Shown here one piece after another: positions 62,931-64,000 of a stretch of DNA of 64,000 nt; position 1 is the first letter of the stretch; each line of letters opens with the position of its first letter. The notes beneath the pieces were generated by a model. That model had not been told where the DNA came from. It saw only the letters and a program-made list of their open reading frames with translations, and did no database searches. Position numbers and translations under genes: made by a program. The DNA comes from Linepithema humile (taxonomy: Eukaryota > Arthropoda > Insecta > Hymenoptera > Formicidae), in assembly GCF_040581485.1 (NCBI RefSeq), contig NC_090134.1, positions 3,596,001 to 3,660,000 of the forward strand, in the 5' to 3' direction.

Positions 62931-64000
62931 AATGGCAATAATATATTTTATACCTTATTCATCATATCAAATTTTTAAATGTTATTGCGTTTCGTTTGCG
63001 TTATATAAAATCGTTCGTTCTATTGTAATGATCTCTGGGGAAATATACACCTTCCGCGGCCGCGTAAAATGTCATAAGAATCGCGCAAGTTACGTAAAAG
63101 TGAGATATCGAATACGCAATTTCAATCTAAATTGTGAACCTCGTAGATTTATTGCGACGGAAACAACGCGCGGGAGGATTAACTTTTAAGCTGCGACGCT
63201 CGACGGGAACATTTTCAGGGGCGGTAAGCCGGAGAAAGGATAGACGGAGTCATAATTCGTAAATTATGCAATGACAGCTAACGTGCTTGCCTACAGGGCA
63301 ATTGACCTTTATTATGTTAAACGACGTGACCCTAACCGAGAACGATGGTCATGCTTGTCGTAAAATAATTTAATAACGTCTTCCGTGTTCCGATTTGTAA
63401 AACAAAACTGCGTAGCAGCTACTAAAATTCAGCATCATTCTATTATAAAAAAACTCCATAATAATTTTCGTATATCTTAATCAGAGATTAAAATGCTTTA
63501 ATCATCGTTTTTAATTGTTGAATTTACTTTATAAAATTCTAAATGCAATATCTAATATATTATATTCTAAATTAAAAATAATGGAACGACCATTACAAGA
63601 TTTATTTTTGTGGATTCTCATTTTTGTCATCTATATACTTCTGACAAATTGCTTGTAAAAATATAACGAACACTATCTAAACGCTTCTTTCTTAACTTTT
63701 AGTTGCGATTGTCAAAAGCATGACGCAAACCATGTCGACGTATTATTGTTTCCTCACGTAGTGCAAGATAGAAGAAATTTGCACCGACAAGAAGAATCTC
63801 GCACTAGGATAAAAATAAAATGTTAACTTACCAGTTAGATGATAGAACCAATTTGTTGTTTTTTTTTGTAAATTGTGCAAACGTACCTGTAACATAAATA
63901 GAGAAAGAAATTAATTAATCTATTAAGATGTTATAAACGCGTCTATTAAATATGTTATAAATAACATTAATTCATGGATTATTGTATAAATTATGAAATA

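Larger units (their letters stand above)
57534..64000. other. Intergenic or intronic, no gene seen
   Basis: AT-rich, with several short inverted repeats annotated separately. The sequence AGACTTCTCTCTGGT occurs twice with a 24-bp period at 58621-58660. Short open frames, such as those at 59.3-59.6 and 61.7-62.1 kb, are open in overlapping frames or on both strands and show no domain. Confidence 0.5.

Noticed and set aside
1..64000. CRISPR arrays, operons, phage genes or riboswitches
   Set aside because: None are visible, and the introns and exon structure show eukaryotic nuclear DNA.

Overview
The window looks like nuclear DNA of an insect, most likely a hymenopteran such as an ant. It is AT-rich and intron-rich with long sparse stretches. 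CpG-containing words are frequent, there are local GC/CpG-rich blocks, splice sites are canonical GT-AG, and the one gene I can name is an arthropod PET-LIM gene. The taxon is inferred; there is no rRNA, tRNA or mitochondrial marker to fix it. I see no bacterial-style operon, no CRISPR array and no viral gene.

The backbone is a minus-strand gene I identify as Limpet (Lmpt), a PET plus LIM-domain cytoskeletal/nuclear adaptor. Four exons were rebuilt with matching splice sites and phases: 40971-40886, 11059-10885, 9483-9250 and 8979-8770. Together they encode the complete PET domain, LIM1 and the first zinc-binding cysteine pair of LIM2. The exons for the remaining LIM domains must lie to the left of base 1. 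The intron between the first two exons is about 30 kb.

Inside that intron, on the same strand, are two further coding-looking exons, 14861-14353 and 24367-24141. Each ends in a good donor and in the same codon phase (2) as the normal first PET exon, so each could splice directly to the 11059-10885 exon. I propose them as alternative Lmpt N-termini. A nested gene is the alternative.

Upstream of Lmpt on the minus strand (49689-46957) is a 910-codon uninterrupted frame. It encodes a very charged, disordered-looking protein with about 20 degenerate tandem repeats of 12-14 residues. It is either a separate gene or the large N-terminal exon of a long Lmpt isoform. A CpG-rich block at about 50.6-51.25 kb, 5' of it, is a candidate promoter. 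A second CpG-rich block at 37.3-37.7 kb may be an internal promoter.

The rest, about 90 percent, is intron or intergenic sequence. It holds a 219-bp near-perfect foldback MITE (3721-3939), a 364-bp TA-flanked terminal-inverted-repeat candidate (35841-36204), a nested 151-bp foldback (52581-52731), several perfect hairpins, a 38-bp dispersed repeat pair, and microsatellites. From 51.3 to 64 kb I see no convincing gene.
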